Shown here one piece after another: positions 34,393-49,418 of a DNA stretch of 64,000 nucleotides (position 1 is its first letter; the number at the start of each line of letters is the position of its first letter). Origin of the DNA: Oxytricha trifallax (lineage: Eukaryota; Ciliophora; Spirotrichea; Sporadotrichida; Oxytrichidae); assembly GCA_000711775.1 (NCBI GenBank), contig ARYC01000179.1, positions 124,001-188,000 of the forward strand, written 5' to 3'. The notes beneath the pieces are model-generated. The model made no database searches, was not told the origin of the DNA, and saw only the letters and a list, made by a program, of their open reading frames with translations. The position numbers and the translations under genes were made by a program.

Positions 34393-37300
34393 TCACAATA
34401 TATTTGATCTATTAAGAGATTTATATCCATTATCTTAATTTATATTGCTTGCTTGCAGAGTGCTGAATTATTAACCATTATTTTGAATGCTGCCAAGCAT
34501 GCCAAGACCGAGAGCACCTCCATTTATATGAGAACTTAATCCCATTGGATTGATTCTAATAATAAAAATATAATACTTTATTTAAAACATGAAAAGGGGG
34601 TGTTCACTGAACTATAATAAGATGATTTAATTGGAAAGATTTGATGTTTTATTATAGATTTTAAAGGATTGCTTGTACCTTGAGTGGCATTATACATATT
34701 ACTAAAATGTAGACTATTATGTGTTTAATTCAAGTTATTGTTTCTCAAGCCTGTACTCTTAATCTGATTAAGTGGATTGGTTTAGTTTGCATATCCTGTT
34801 ATGGATGTTTTTACATATAATTTTAAAATTATATATATAATCACATTAATCTATTACTTACTTTTTTTTGTTTTTGCATGAGTAGGCTGATAAGATCTTA
34901 TGTGTTACTATCCACCCAAACTGCGATCCATGCTTAAATTGCCGATCTCATAGCCAATAAGTTTCTCCTTCAAAACCTCAAGCTCTCTTCGCATATCAGA
35001 CTGCTCTTACTCTAATCTCATTATATAATTTTCTTTTTCTTGCAAGATTTTCTGGTAGAGTTCAGATTAATGGTGGTTTTCAGAGGGTTTAGTTTATGAT
35101 TAACTATTCAAAATGTTATAGTTTTCTTTCACTTGACTGTTTATGTTATTCTTAAATTTTATTAACAAAGACTTATATAAAGGATATTAAACCTTTTTAA
35201 ATGGCATCATTCTTTATATTATTAATAACCATACAAACTAAAATTTTACAGTTATTTGATGATGAATTAAGTGCATTTTACTGCAACTACTGCTGTTAAT
35301 TATTCAATCTGATCTGCTTTATAGACTAATTCTACTAATCAACTAAGTCCTCCAGATCTCTCTTTTCATCAATTAATCTGTTGATATCAAGCGTGTATCT
35401 CTACAATGATTCCTACAGTTAGTCATTTTCTCTTTGAATATTGTACAATCTTTGCTACAACACTTGAGATTCTTCTGAGAGATAGGCGATTTGCTAGATT
35501 CCTGAGTCGTTCGTTTGAATTTCAACTGAGCTTTTTGGTTTGTTTAATTGTCTACGCATTGCTTCAATTATAATAAAGTAGCAAAATCAGTATTTCTAAT
35601 TGATAATTTAAAGAATAATAAAATAAAAAGAATATGTTAGCATCTTACAATTATTATAACTCATTTTGGTGGTGTTCGTTTTACTTTAAAGCTTTGATTT
35701 GATGTTTCAGTTCCTTAGCTTTGTTATATTTTCTGCGCATCTTCTCCAATGCATGATTTAAACTTTAAGAATATAATTATTAAATTAAGTATCATTGACT
35801 CTAATAGAATCATAATTATATCAAACATTTCATAGAAGTCAATTACAATTAACAAATACGTATAAACTTTCAATTGCTTTTTGAGACTAGATTATTTCAT
35901 CCTGAACCTAAGCAACTACATCATTCATCTACTCACAAGTCCTCTGCAATTCATACTTTTCTCTCTCAGTCTCCTCAAATGCCTGTGAAATTTCTTGAAT
36001 TGTTTGCCTTTAAATTACTAAATCCTTGTATATATTTTGGTTTTCTCTTTCTAACACACTTTATTTCTCAAGCGCAGCATCTTTTAAGTTTTAAGCTTGA
36101 TATTTCTCATCTTATAGTTGCAGATTTAACTCTAAAGTAAATTACATGACATAATTTAATTTTTATGATAAAAACCTATAATGCAAGATTGTAATTTAGA
36201 AGAAATTTGTTTGGTACATTTGATTATATTGAGCAATTTTATCCATAAAATCTCCAAATAATCAAACAAATTAAGTAATTTTAAACTCTCTTTCTCTCTG
36301 CAACTCTAATTCTTTCTAGTAAATCTAGTCCTTTAACCCAATGTTCCTATCATCTAACTTATCCTTCAATCCCGATAACTCCTAGATTGCTTTATCTTTG
36401 TTCTCTAATTCTTATTGTGTGGTATCTAATGATTACTGTATTTGTTGAATTAATTGCAATGTTTGTTTGCATTAATCTTCCATACCCTGCTTTTCTAAGG
36501 TAATATATTCTAGCTTTTACAGTATTAATAAAAATATTTATGACAAAACATAATTAAACTAGTAAAAGGAATTAAAATTGTTATACGGATTAAGTATTAT
36601 TAATTTTACTGTATAATAACTCAGTTATTTCATCTTGAGATTGATTCTTCTATTCTTGCAATTTCTTAACTTATCTTTCTCTGGTCTGTAACTATGATTG
36701 TAAATTAGCACTTTCAGACTGTAATCTTTAAGTACATTAAATTCTAATTTAATAGACTAGTTTACTATATTTTTTATTGCAAAATCTCTGTATGTCATTA
36801 ATGAGTTTACTTTCTTTGAGTAAATGTGTTTACTGCAATTCTTCCTCCTTTGACATATTAGATTTTTGTATGTGATAAAGCTAGTCTTCCAGTGTTCTGA
36901 TTTACTTATTCATAAATTGCTTGTCTTCTTCCTGCTAAACACAATAAAAATAAGCATTAAAACTCATGTATGGTATTTCAGATAAATTTAAGTCAATTTT
37001 ATATTTAATAGTTTACTATTTAAGCGAATCAAGAGTTTGCTTTAAGCTTTAATTTTCTTCACGTCTTAATCTTAGCTCATCAACTACTTCCTCCAATTCA
37101 GTAATAATCTAAGAATCATCTCTGATAACTTGAGATTTATTGATTATTACTCTAATTTTATCTGAAAAACTAAAGTGATTAGTTGTTATTATGTCCAAAT
37201 CTCGATTTAAAACCTCAACTTAACCTTTTCCAGTTTTTTTCACATTCTTTTTAAGAAATAAAAAAAAGACTGTATATAATTGAGTTAACCTTTAAGAATC

Positions 37301-40300
37301 AGGTTTTAATTATTTGTTTGATCTCTGTCTTCTAGAAGTTGCATATATTCATGTTTAAAAAATTAGAATCTGCGTTCTTAATCTTAGTTTTCAATGTTCA
37401 CTGTAGAAGCAGTCTACTAAACACAAATAATTTACTATAATATGATTTAAGATAATTTATTAGTTTTACGTTGACTTGAATTATTCAATAAGATCGCCTT
37501 TGATTAAATAAGTCTATCTCTCAAGTTCTTTCTTTATAGTACCCACGTATAAATCTCTCTGTGAATCTCTGATCCTCAATGATTTCTAGATATTTCCTAT
37601 CAAAATATCTTTTTCTCTCAGCATTGATTTCATAGAAATGAAAATTTTCTTGTATTCGTCAAGTTCTTTTTCATATTTCTGTGATAATTATGAGAAAAAT
37701 AAAAGGATTTATATGTAAAATTTAAGTCTATATATGATATTCTTTCTATTAAACATAGAAATAGATAAATACTTTGCTAAATATTAAGGTAATATGATTA
37801 AATATATTGTATTGCTGATAATTGTGCAAGACCCTCAGCTTTAAACTCCCAATCTTGCAAACATCCCAATACTTTAGTTTTAAACTCCTCAAATTGTTGT
37901 AATTTACTTGGCATTCCCACATTCTGTAAATCTTACGAAGTCAATTTAATTATTTATCTTGTATCAAGTAATTCTGAGTGAACTTTGTCAAATTCTTGCT
38001 TGATTATTGCAAGGAAAGAGGGCTTACCAGTTGGCTGATTAGCATTTGAAGAATTAGGGTTTTGGGGGTTTATGGAAGATGACCGTGGGTTATAGTCGTT
38101 TGATACTTCTTACAAGCGTTTCTGTAGGTATTTCAATTGACTTTAAGCTTGCTCTTCTCTGTTTTTGTTGTGCACTAGATAAATAATATTTAAGTTTGCA
38201 GACAATAATATAATAAAGATAATAATTGTAGAATTACGATTTAAATGTGCATTTCAATATGCTCCATCTATTCTTTGAATTCACTTTCTAATGACTATAT
38301 CTTTTTATCTCTTGTTTTGATAGCTTCCTCAAGTTATTCACAATTTTTTCAAAAATAATAAACTAAAATCCTAAAAGTCGTACACTTTGAAATTAAACTA
38401 TATATTATTAATTGATTGTTTTAGCAGAGCTATCTCCCTACTCATTGCTATTTCACTCTTTTCTTTATCAATATGAAGTCTGTATTTCTCATCATTAGCT
38501 TCTCTTAAATTTAGATTCAGGCTTCTTTTCTCCTCATCAAATTGTTATTAATATTATCGCAGTGCTTCTTTCAGCTCGTCAATTTCTTGTTTAAGTTAAA
38601 TACTCACTTTTTGCTGTTCCATTTAAACTTAGTTTATATTTAAAGATGACTAGAAGAAAAATTAACTGTGTACTAGTTTTATGATATGGAATAATGCATA
38701 GTTCCAATATAAACGCATAATTCTATTAAGGTTTAGTGTTAAGATTAGGTATTTTGAAGTTGTTTATTAAGTTCAAGGATTCGCTTTCCCTGATCTTTGC
38801 ATTCAGCTCTAAACTGATCTCTTTCTTACTCCACCTATCTAATTATTAATGTGCTCTTATCAATCTCGCTATGTAATATTTATATAAGTATTAACTTAAG
38901 CTATTCAATCTTTCGATGACTCTCTACGCTTTCTCAATGGCTTCTCCATTAACTTACTGTTTATCCTCTAAATCCATGATGTAGGATTTCTGCATGTCCA
39001 AATCTTGCTGTCTTTAATCACATTTATAGATTAGATCCTCCTCCAGATGCTCTAAAGTTTATTTTCTATCCTTCTCCTCTTAAAGCTCTTTCTTCAGCAA
39101 ATCTTATAAAACAAATTGTATTTTATCGGATATTACCCTATCAATACCCATATTCATATATCAAATTCATAATTATTATGTGAAAATCGACCTGTCTAGC
39201 TAAATAATCTCTATCATTAACCATCTAATAATTGAAGTCTCTGAGATCCATCTCCTTGATCCTCAACTCCTGCGAGACTTTAATAACTAACTCGTCTATT
39301 TCTCTCTTCTATTCTTCTAATTTTTGAAAATTAGCATCTGTGGATTGCAATTGTTTCTTCAATGATTGAATTTCTTCTTCTCTATCAGTAAGTTAGAGTT
39401 TTTTCTCTAGTAAAATCTTTCTATTTTCTTACAATTATGCCTCTAACTCATCGATATATTTGTCTCTGTCGTTTTAGATTGTGTCGTTCGCTGATTAACG
39501 GATCAATCTTATAACAAGAAATATTATGAATTAATAAAATAAAAGAAAGCAGTAACATTGGTATATAAATCCATGTATGGGGGGAAATAGAATTTATTAT
39601 TTATGCTCCATATTATTAGAAGTATTAATATGTGCATCAATCTTTAATTAAGTTGACTTTCAATGAACTAACTTTTTTCTTACTCCTGCTGCAACTACAC
39701 TTTCAACATCTATTCCTTGTCTAGTAATTTCTATATTTTCTAGGTATTTCCTGCCATCAATTATTTCATCTGGTTATCTAATTCTTTCATAGTCATGTAC
39801 TTTGGGTTTTTCTGATAATTTTGCTAGTGCTAGAATTATTGATGTTAGTAGCCAGTGGTTGAGAGAGAGGTCAGTTGATTGGTTTTAAGTGAGGAATTCG
39901 CTGTTTGAGCTATTGACTGATATTTATTCATGCCTCCTGCCAATATGCTTGATTTATATAAGTGATTTATTTACTTGAATTCTCTGGAGATCAGTAAAAT
40001 ACAATTAAAAGAGTGTTTAATTTATGATTTTGCAGACTAAGATTTTCCTTGTAAGAGCAATCCTTCTTAATTAATCAAATCTCCAACAACGTCCTTCAAA
40101 ATCAAATTCAGAGATATTTTCTCGCCCATTATTAACCATTTAGCATTTGCTAATTCACCTTATAGGGTTTTAACTTGTTGGTATTCCTCATCTATTAAGA
40201 AATTTGCCAAAAATATATTGCACAATCTTATGAATTATATGAAGTTATGAATATGTTGTTAAATTAAGAAATCGTAATTACCGTTATTAGTATTATTTCC

Positions 40301-40758
40301 AGTGAGTCCACTATTCATATGAAGAAATTATTGCTAAAATACTATTCTTAATATTACAATGCCTATTAATATAATAAACGCTATGAATACTAGTGAGGTG
40401 TTGGAGCCATTTATTCTTCATAATCCTCATCTTGAATGTTGATGCCTGGGTATTATTTTTATTGCTATTAGTTTTACTGACTATTTGTGTCATCAGTCAG
40501 GAACTACAACTATTTCTTCAACTGCATGTTTGTTGCTGTATTCACTGAATCGTCCTCATTTACTTAAATTTTATGCTAATTAGAAATTGATAAATATCCT
40601 GTAAAAGAAAAATATAAATGTATAGTATTTGTCAAATATAAATGTAGATTGAAGTAGTTTGTATCAGTTGGTCGATTAATAGAATCTTCAGCTAATGAAT
40701 CGGTTTCTCTGATTGTTAGTGGATGGTAATGTTAATTATAATTCTGATTTTATGACAT
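34393..40758 (-). CDS. Large coiled-coil protein, many introns/IESs
   Basis: Proposed start ATG 40758 (MSQNQNYNQHYHPLT). Coding blocks run leftward: 40758-40400, 40200-40020, 39960-39650, then repeated blocks of heptad-like Glu/Gln/Leu/Lys sequence through about 35,000. Examples are LANAKWLIMGEKISL (about 40130), LQQRLYNIQRENDQL (about 35450) and RRELEVLKEKLIGYEIG (about 34960). A non-coiled, Gly/Asn-rich C-terminus (GGALGLGMLGSIQ) ends at TGA 34393-34395. The length and coiled-coil character suggest a cytoskeletal or scaffold protein; no family is claimed. Block edges are approximate, and segment order appears linear. Confidence 0.6.
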
Positions 40759-41157
40759 GTTTTGCAACTATTAGTGCTAATGTTTTTAATCTTTATTATC
40801 AAAAGATAAATAATTATTCATAATATCTAGCAATTTAATACATTTAGACTTACTTAAGATTAGTATTATATTATAAGTAATATTAGGTTGATATCCATAC
40901 ATTTTGGTAATTCTAAGTTGAATATATTTTCAGTTTTTATTGCTAATGTTATTTTGAGAAGTTATTTCAACTTTCTTCCCTTTTTTATAAATTAATAAAT
41001 AATTGAATTTTGAATATAATTATTCAATCAACATACATCAGTAGCTGTTAATAAAACCCACTTAATTAATTCTTAATTGACATTAAACAGATTACATTGA
41101 TTAAACTTTTTAACAACTAATTTTTAATTTAAGAATAAATATAAACTCAATTAATTA
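40759..41157. promoter_or_regulatory. Divergent upstream region between two coiled-coil genes
   Basis: About 400 bp of AT-rich DNA separates two divergent start codons. It must hold both 5' leaders. No specific promoter element is recognised. Confidence 0.4.
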
Positions 41158-43676
41158 ATGGAAACTACCAACCCACATAACGACTCTACTTTTGTAAGCT
41201 ATATTTAAAAATTTTGATCATAAATAGTTCTCAAGATTAAGCAAGAGAGCAAATCCAAATGGGGACAGCTTCGTAGTGCCACCTAGGTAGGCTTTTGAGG
41301 AATAGAGCAAGCAATTCTAGAAGGTAGCTGAAGCTGAGATCTAAGAACTTATAATTAATTATTGAATAATATGATATATATAAGCAATTATACTATTAGG
41401 TTAATATACAATAGATTATTTAGAATTAATTATAAGCAGAGCTTGAGATATGTAGAGATATAACTGGCAAGATCCAGGGAAGAAATAGAAACTCAAAACA
41501 ATAAAATCAATGATCAATAATCTGACATTGAGGTAAGTCCAACTCAAATAATCATTCACTAAATTACTATTTATCAATAAATGACATTTTTAATTGTAGA
41601 AAGCAAACGATAACTTGGGAAAATAAGTGAGAATTAATCAGCAACAAGCAAAGACAATCGAAGATTTATAGAAAAAGATTGAAAGTTTCAACAGCAACAA
41701 TAGAGATGTAAGTCAATCGAAATATTAATTTTTTGGCATATCCTTTCAAGTTATGATGATAACTCCCTTATATAAAATTCGAAAAACTTATGGATGTATA
41801 GTTATTGGAGAAAAACAGGTTCAAAGCTTCGACTTACATGTCAGAAATCAATCAAAGAGAGGAAGAATTGGGGAGAATGAGAGCTTAATTGCTGAATAAT
41901 TAAGATGAAATGAAGCTGCTTACTGTCTCAAGGGAGTAGCTCAGACAGCAGAAAGATGCATTTACTATATATAATTGTTAGAAATATTAACAATAAATCA
42001 ATTAATATTGAATAAAAATTAATATTTATAGTATAAAAGTGAGATTATTTTAGATTAACAGAGTAGATGAGAACTAAAGACATGGAATCAGATAAATTGA
42101 GAAGAAAATGTGAGGAAATGAGCAGACTAGTAGAGAATATGACTGTAGCTCAAAAGAATATGTCAGACTTCATTCACAATAATAATAAGCAATTATACAT
42201 TGCATGAATTAATTTATTAATTTAAGATTGGAGGAGAAGATCATGCTGAGATGATGGAGAGAGCTAGAGATGACATCGAAAGAGCAGACAGAATCGCTAG
42301 AACTACCAATAAGTCTAGTTTATAAATAAAATTAGAATCTAATATATTAGAAATCTTACTATCAAAGAATAATTAAAATAGTTATATCATTATTTTTAAG
42401 TTTCATGGGCTTAGGAGATAAACAACCAAGATTAGTCAGTGAAGAACATCTCTTATAAAATTTATAGCATAAAATTATATTTTTACTTCTCACAGTGATT
42501 TCTTTTACTATTAATGCACTAAATTTACTTAATATTAATCTCTTGAATTCTGGGAGCAGATCAAATGCGACACACTCCGGTGGAAGAAACGTAGCAGATC
42601 CATACCGAGCAATGATCGATGACTCCTACCTAAACGACGACAGCATCCCAGCTGAGATATTCTAGATGATTCAATTGTACAGAGACAGATTGTCAAAATC
42701 TAGAGGACACACTTAAACATTGGTCATTGATGATTTCTTCGCTGATGTACAATAAATTAATAATAATTTAGCAATAGAAGTGTTAAAATATGATAAAAAA
42801 AGCTATTAATTATTGTACATAGAGTATTGAAAGATGTGCAAATGAGAGAGATAGCACGTATCAGAAATGAACATTCAGTTGAAATAATGAAGCTAAGAAA
42901 GAATTTAGAGTAGAAATTGAGATAAGAAGGTGGTGATATTTATTTAAAGTTAAATATGTCAAAAATTTATTGATTGTAAACTATTATTTAATTTTTATGT
43001 GTCTTAAGTTCATCATAGAACAAAGCCAATCTAGATAAATCCCTGAAATCCAAAGAAAACTTTAAAGCCACTAAAAATAGCGAGAAATTTGCAGAGAATG
43101 AAGTAGAGAGACAACGTAGAGCACTTTTTGAGGAAAACGAAATATTAAAGTAGAGAGTTAGAGCACTTGAGACTATTGTATAAAGCGGCTCTACAGAGAA
43201 ATTTATTAAAAAAATTAAACAAATCATTCTCATAACTATCAATTATAAGAATGATTATAAATCAGTAGTGTACTTTAAATTTAAACATTTTTGAGAAATC
43301 CAAGTTCATGGAGGGTGCATCTTGGATAGCGAAGAAGACTCACGTCGAGACAGAAAAGCACATTCAAAAGCTTGGCAATTTAATTGGTGAATTCAACTAG
43401 AAAACTCAAACAAGTGATTATATCATCGACCATAGCATCACATTTATTATTATAACTTGATTTACTCAAGTTATAATAATATTTATTCTTGAAATATAAA
43501 TAATTCTTTTAATCATCACAGAACTAAACGGCAGGGAAGTCTTGAAAGTTAACAAATGGCTAGTTGAACAAATGGAGAGACAAATAAATGAAGTGGGAGA
43601 GAGATTTGAAAGTATCTTTGAAAATGTTAATTATCACTTGAAGGAAGCCACAAAGAACTTTCACAGCTATAAATGA
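41158..43676 (+). CDS. Coiled-coil protein, function unknown
   Basis: ATG 41158 (METTNPHNDSTF). A 34-nt GT-AG intron lies at 41194-41227. Successive blocks follow: ANPNGDSFVVPPRQAFEEQ, KQVRINQQQAKTIEDLQKK, LTEQMRTKDMESDKLRRKC, HAEMMERARDDIERADRI, PAEIFQMIQLYRDRL, VERQRRALFEENEILKQR and QMERQINEVGERFESIF. It ends NFHSYK then TGA 43674-43676. The heptads suggest an extended dimeric coil. No family is recognised. AT-rich gaps of about 50-200 bp between blocks are introns or IESs. Confidence 0.65.
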
Positions 43677-43860
43677 GAAAATTCTAACTTATTATAAATT
43701 AAAATGATCTATTTTAATGAAACTAGCTATAAATTATGTGCAATATAATATTGAAATCTCTTATTTATGAGTAAATTCTATAATTTTATATGAATTTTAG
43801 ACCAATTTTTTCAATAAGTTTCATATCTGCAAATACAATTTTAATAAATAATAAAATATA

Positions 43861-46800
43861 ATGGCAGACTACTCTTTCAAACACAGATTAAGCTTAAACA
43901 GTGGAGGTCTCCTGCAAAATAACTTAGTAAACATGACACATAGATTTACCAATAAAAATTAGCAATCTTTGCTACCTAATAATTAATCACAGTAGCAATA
44001 AGATACTTTTAATCATATCAATCAATAATCGAATAGTAATAATCCTGTATAAACTACCAATTAGAATAATATTGTAAGAATTTAAATATAAATTGTATAA
44101 CCTTTTATTAAACTTATTGGATTTATTTTTAATGGAATTCACATAAAAATATACTAGGTATAAATTTAAAAGTAATATTAAGGATTAATTATTATTTTAA
44201 CAATAGTTCATCAAGATAGAATGAGTCAAGTACGATTTAATTTAGCCCAATTAAAGCCAGTAGACTGAATTAAAACAATAATGATAACTTTGCATACTCA
44301 GCACAACATCAATATTATATGGATAAAATACATATAATAATTATATCAAATTACTCATTATAGTGTAAGTGATATAATTAATTATGCAGTTTATTTATTA
44401 TAGAGCAATAGTAAAATATGAATAATAGCAGCTAAAATAATGGTGATGGTAGGAAAAATAGACAAAATGACTAGAATAATAATGATACAAGTACCAGTGA
44501 TTTTGCTTAGATTCTAAGAAAAGCATCTATTCAAAAGAGGGAACAGTTGAAATATATTATTATTTATAAATTGCAACTTTGATAGTATTTAAGTTTTACA
44601 GGGTTTTGGGGTTCAAGAAAAAAATAATTTTTTCTAAAATTTACTCTACTTTTTTCATCTAAACATTAATATTACATACTATAAGTTGAGAAATGCACTG
44701 ATAAATAATGTAAGTGGATTTGGAAATCAAAGCAATAACACTTCCCATTTAAACAAATAAGATCTCCAAAATAACTCAGCTTCCTAACTCAAAAACAAAA
44801 TTCCACAGCAATTGATCCAGCCCATAAATTAAATTAATAATGGTAATTATACTAATCTATTCCCTTAAAATACCAAGTCTATGATAATGGATGCTAATCA
44901 ATTTTAAATAATAAAAACTATCAAAATTATTAATACTTTAAATTAATAATTAATTGATTGTAATAAATAATTAAACTGAATTTAATTTAAGTTAATTTTA
45001 CAAACATTATAATTGATTAAATCGTTAAAACAAACTATTTTAATCAATTGAAACTGCAAAAATAAAAACTTTTAGGTCAGACGCTTGAAAAGTTGTAAAA
45101 AGACATGCAAGGAAACAAAGATTTCTACTTGAAAATGAGAAAGGAATATGATCGAATAACCATATATGAGAATATGTTCAATAGATAGAAGGAGCAGTAG
45201 AAGGAATTTAAGAATTTAAAGAAAAACATGAAGAAACTAGTTGATCATAGATTTAATGATAAATAAAATGATTAGAGTAATAATTCTATAGAATTAAATA
45301 ATTAAAGTAAAATGAGTAAATTTTAATTGCATAAATTAATGGTAACGACTTAGATTAATTGTGATAAATTTATGATCATTTTTTCTTGCCAATGTTTCCC
45401 ATGCATCAACTTAAAATGCAGGCCAAGCATCAATCCCAGAGCAGCAAGGCTAAACTGAAAGATCAACTATAGTTATAAAAACGATAATCTCGATAGTAAA
45501 GTTTAGGAAGAAAGAAATTGAATAATAATAATGCTAAAAGTGGGAACCGAATGAGTAGAAGTATCTCGCCTTAGCAATAAGTTTATTTGCTTTAATTATA
45601 TTGGCAATCAGAATTAACAATAAAGTAAGTATATGACTTAGTTGTATGTTTTATTTCAGCAATAAGTTACCAATTCAGAAGATGCATCAAGCTATCAATC
45701 ACTTCTTTATGAAGCAGAATTCTAGCAAATCTTGGATGATCGCTTAGACTACTACCAAGATGATTTGATTGTGAACTCTTTGCAAATCTCATATTTCCAG
45801 ATTTTAAACTTTCTTGAGAAAATTGTTGAAACTGAGCTGTATATATTAGAGGGATAAACTGTAATTCCTGGGGACCCAAATAGCATGGATTTGCTGACTT
45901 ATCATGGCATGTAGATATAAGCTCAGTATTAATTTTCTTTTAAAATCAAATATATGAGTATATATATAAAATCTTACATTTTTTAAATAGCTCGAGCCAT
46001 ATTGAAAGAGCAATAAACAATACTCAAATTCATTAAACTTGAAAGATTTTATCTATTCATCTTCTGGACTTAAATGAAATAATTTTCATAAAATAGTTTT
46101 TAATCACCAGTCTAATAGTTGATATATAATTTATGTAAACTTTCTCTAAAATTCTCTCCACAGGTCTAACCCCACCAATAAAAGAGCGAGATTTCGTCTA
46201 TAAACGCTGCATGGGAAGCTTGAAACGCCTTAGATAACTAATTTACTCACTAAATTACTTGCTTACAGATAAAAAGAGATATCAATTATAGTAATGCTAC
46301 TCTAACATTAGAAGTTTCTTAATGACTACTTGCTAAATGATGATTGATAATTTGACTAATATACATGCTTTTAAATATTTTATAATTTATGGTTTTTCCC
46401 CAATACTATTGAATTTTCTAAAGTATAAATTAATTTATTAAATATTTTTGAGTAAAATATACATGAGAATCAAAAGAAACAGAGTAGCAATAGCTTAAAT
46501 GGATTAAATTATATTTGTTAAACTATATATCTTTTTTGTGTTTGAAATTAAATGGAGGAGGGGATAGAGACCAATGATACAGCATGCTGAATCAAAATGA
46601 GCCAAAACATATACTACTGCTTAAGACACTCTATGGCATGGCTGATGAAATGATGAGCAAGAATTTCATTGAAGAAAAGAAGACCAACTATAATCTAGTT
46701 TTAAAATATTACCAAAATACTTAGAATTCTTTATATTTAAATTTAGAATACTTTGTTTAATTATTATATTTTAATTATAAAAGAACATGTTTGATAAAGA

Positions 46801-49312
46801 TTACATTCAATACAAAACTATGAAAATAGTACTTTTAATAGAATAAGATCTCATTAAATATAATTGAGTCAAGCAAGACTAAGGAATAGAAGTCGAGCAA
46901 TTTCGAGGACCTGATCTAATCATTGAAGGATCAGCTGTCTCAAATAGACTTCACTGAAGACGAATATGATCAATATTCCTATGTAGATTAAAATGACATG
47001 AGAGCAAGCGCCACATTAAATTCTCAGAATATTGTTTTTTATTAGTAATTTATGATATCTTAGGGTTTCTAAATAAACTCATGAATATTATCTCGTTTAA
47101 ATGAGAATAATTATGGTGGGTAAAATCAAGGTTAAAATCAAAGTATCACAAGAAGGTAGCAGCTAGGCATGCAGTAAAATCAGCTGTAAAGTCCCTCTTA
47201 ATTTCAAAAAAGTTAAACTTTTCAATAAAGTTTAAAGAGTTCTACTTAGCTGCAATAATAACAGGTTAATTAATACCAGCAGAAATACATGCAAAATTAA
47301 TAAGAAAATCCGCAGACAGACTATGAAATAGATGAGGGTGAACAGTTTCTGGAGTCGTTAGGCTTTAAAGACCCGTTTCATAAGAAATTGTTGAACTAAG
47401 ATTCGTAAAATTCATTTGAGTAGAGAAATAACACTTAAGGAGGCTACGGGTTTCAATAACCTTAAGATGATGGAAAGTTCTAGCATTACATGACTCATGA
47501 GAGCTAAATTTACAAACCCCTTATATTATAATATTTATATTCTGCATATCAATTACATTAAAATCAATAATGCTTTATTTATAATAATAAATTAAAAGAG
47601 TCCTTTATAATAATAATTACTATTATTTTTGTTGTTGAATGAAAGTACAAAAACTACTCACTAAAAATCCAGGGTTTTCAACAGTGATGCACAATCTTTT
47701 GAATTCAGCTTATAACCCATTTTAAGAAGGTTTACCATTCATCAGTGACACTTCATTCAAAAAGAGATTTGCTAGTTCTATGATGAAAAAATTTAAAACT
47801 CGCGGGACTCTGAGTTTAAAAAAACAAATATAGTCAATTTTTTTAACTTTTATAAAAAAATTTTCATATAAAAGTAGTTGGATCTATTCCGATTTAAGCT
47901 ACAGATATAAAAACCTTGATTAAAACGATCAGCAATTAGACGACGATGAAGATGAAGATTGGGATTAACCTTTCGATGTTATAGAACTTTTCAGCTTTTT
48001 CGACTCTGGCAAGTAAAATGTACCAGTTTAGTAGAGCAACCACACTAATCATGGAATGAATTATTAGCAGAATCAGTAAGGCACCATTTATTCAAATTCC
48101 AATCCCAACCAAAACCAAAGAAATACTATGGGTGGGGAATCTGTGTTCACTGACTCTGAGCGCTTTGAAAGACTGGTTAATTGTGACTTTAGCTTTAAGA
48201 AGAGATATGGGAATAACAAGCAAATTGAGGATAAATATGCAGAGATCATGATGCAGCAATAAATGGATAGATTTAAGAATCCGAATTCTAAGATCGCTGA
48301 GTTCTTCAAGCAACAGATTTTAAGTGAAGAAATCAAGAAAGACTATAAAAGTTTTGTATATACAATGAGATTAATTTACAAATAATTACTTACAGTTATA
48401 GAGCCACGATAACTCTTAAAGCTCGTAATCAAAAATGATGAAAGCTATCAAAGAGAAACTAAACAATCAATTTTTTGGCATGATTAAAGATGAATTAAAC
48501 CCCTACAAAGAGAAGAGAGGCTAAACAAACAGGTCTAATGGTGGCTTAAATGCAGCGTTTGGAACTTTTGGAGGAAGAAATATATCAGACACAAATGGAT
48601 CAAGTTAATATTGGAGGAGATTCTCAAGCTCTAGGGAGCAGTCTATCAAAGACAGCAGATCATTTCATAATCAGTTCTAGTCTCTTGGCTCGCTCAGTAA
48701 TCGCAGAAGATCTGTTAATACAGCTATGAAAGGTTTAGGGTTTGGAAGTAGCAGAAATGCTGGGATGACAGGAGGAGGTACCTTTGATAATCGGTATTTG
48801 GGAGGTGTAGGTAATGACTAAGACTCAGAACAAGATTTTAAAATAAATCAAGTTTAAATAGAATTTATAAGATTTTGGGTTCTTTAATGCCATAAATAAC
48901 CATTAAATAAGCAATACTAGTGGTTATTTTAAGAAACGAAGTGCAACAATTCATGTGAGATCCACAATCAAAGACATTTAAGAAGAAGATGATTTGAAAA
49001 GCAAGCAAAGTGATGGAAGGAGAAAAGGAGACATTAAGAATAATAATTATTTTACATTTATATATTCATTTTTGATAGTATATAACTATTTTTGTGAACA
49101 TAATTATAGAAAAGAATGGGCATATGACTTAAAATCGCTAAAATGAAAGAGATAGAAGCCGGAATAATCAATTTAATCATATAAATTAACAAAGTAGCAT
49201 GCAATCATCTAGCAATAATTCAAATAGGTTTATGGCTTAAACTTAAAAAAGAGCAACACAAATGAGAAAACCTTCTAGTGGTATTTATCTCAGGGATGAT
49301 GTATTAAATTGA
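43861..49312 (+). CDS. Large Asn/Gln-rich protein, function unknown
   Basis: ATG 43861 (MADYSFKHRLSLNSGG), 185 bp after the previous stop. Blocks alternate between low-complexity Asn/Gln/Ser stretches and more ordered parts. The ordered parts include a charged coil (about 45075-45290), YFQILNFLEKIVETEL with EGQTVIPGDPNSMDLL (about 45800-45890), DFVYKRCMGSLKRL (about 46190), an acidic DDDEDEDWDQ (about 47940), FKKRYGNNKQIEDKYAEIM (about 48190) and a Gly/Ser/Arg-rich region (about 48550-48800). It ends at TGA 49310-49312. Near 46575 an in-frame TGA precedes the next block, so a segment boundary probably lies there. I recognise no domain. Confidence 0.6.
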
Positions 49313-49418
49313 AGTAAATATCGAAACATTTAATTTCATTACTTATCAATTTTGATTTTACTAATTCATTTATAATGAGTATAAATTTAATTTTGTCGAA
49401 GTAATTTTAAATTAATAA

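Noticed and set aside
38055-38072. Telomere-like GGGTTTTGGGGG inside the large coiled-coil gene
   Set aside because: On the - strand it encodes Asn-Pro-Gln-Asn-Pro-Asn in frame, so it is ordinary coding sequence.
42988-43242. A - strand frame opposite the coiled-coil gene
   Set aside because: It is a shadow of the charged + frame, which continues the coiled coil before and after.
48088-48336. Two overlapping - strand frames
   Set aside because: They are complements of a + strand coding block that joins its neighbours in the 43861-49312 gene.
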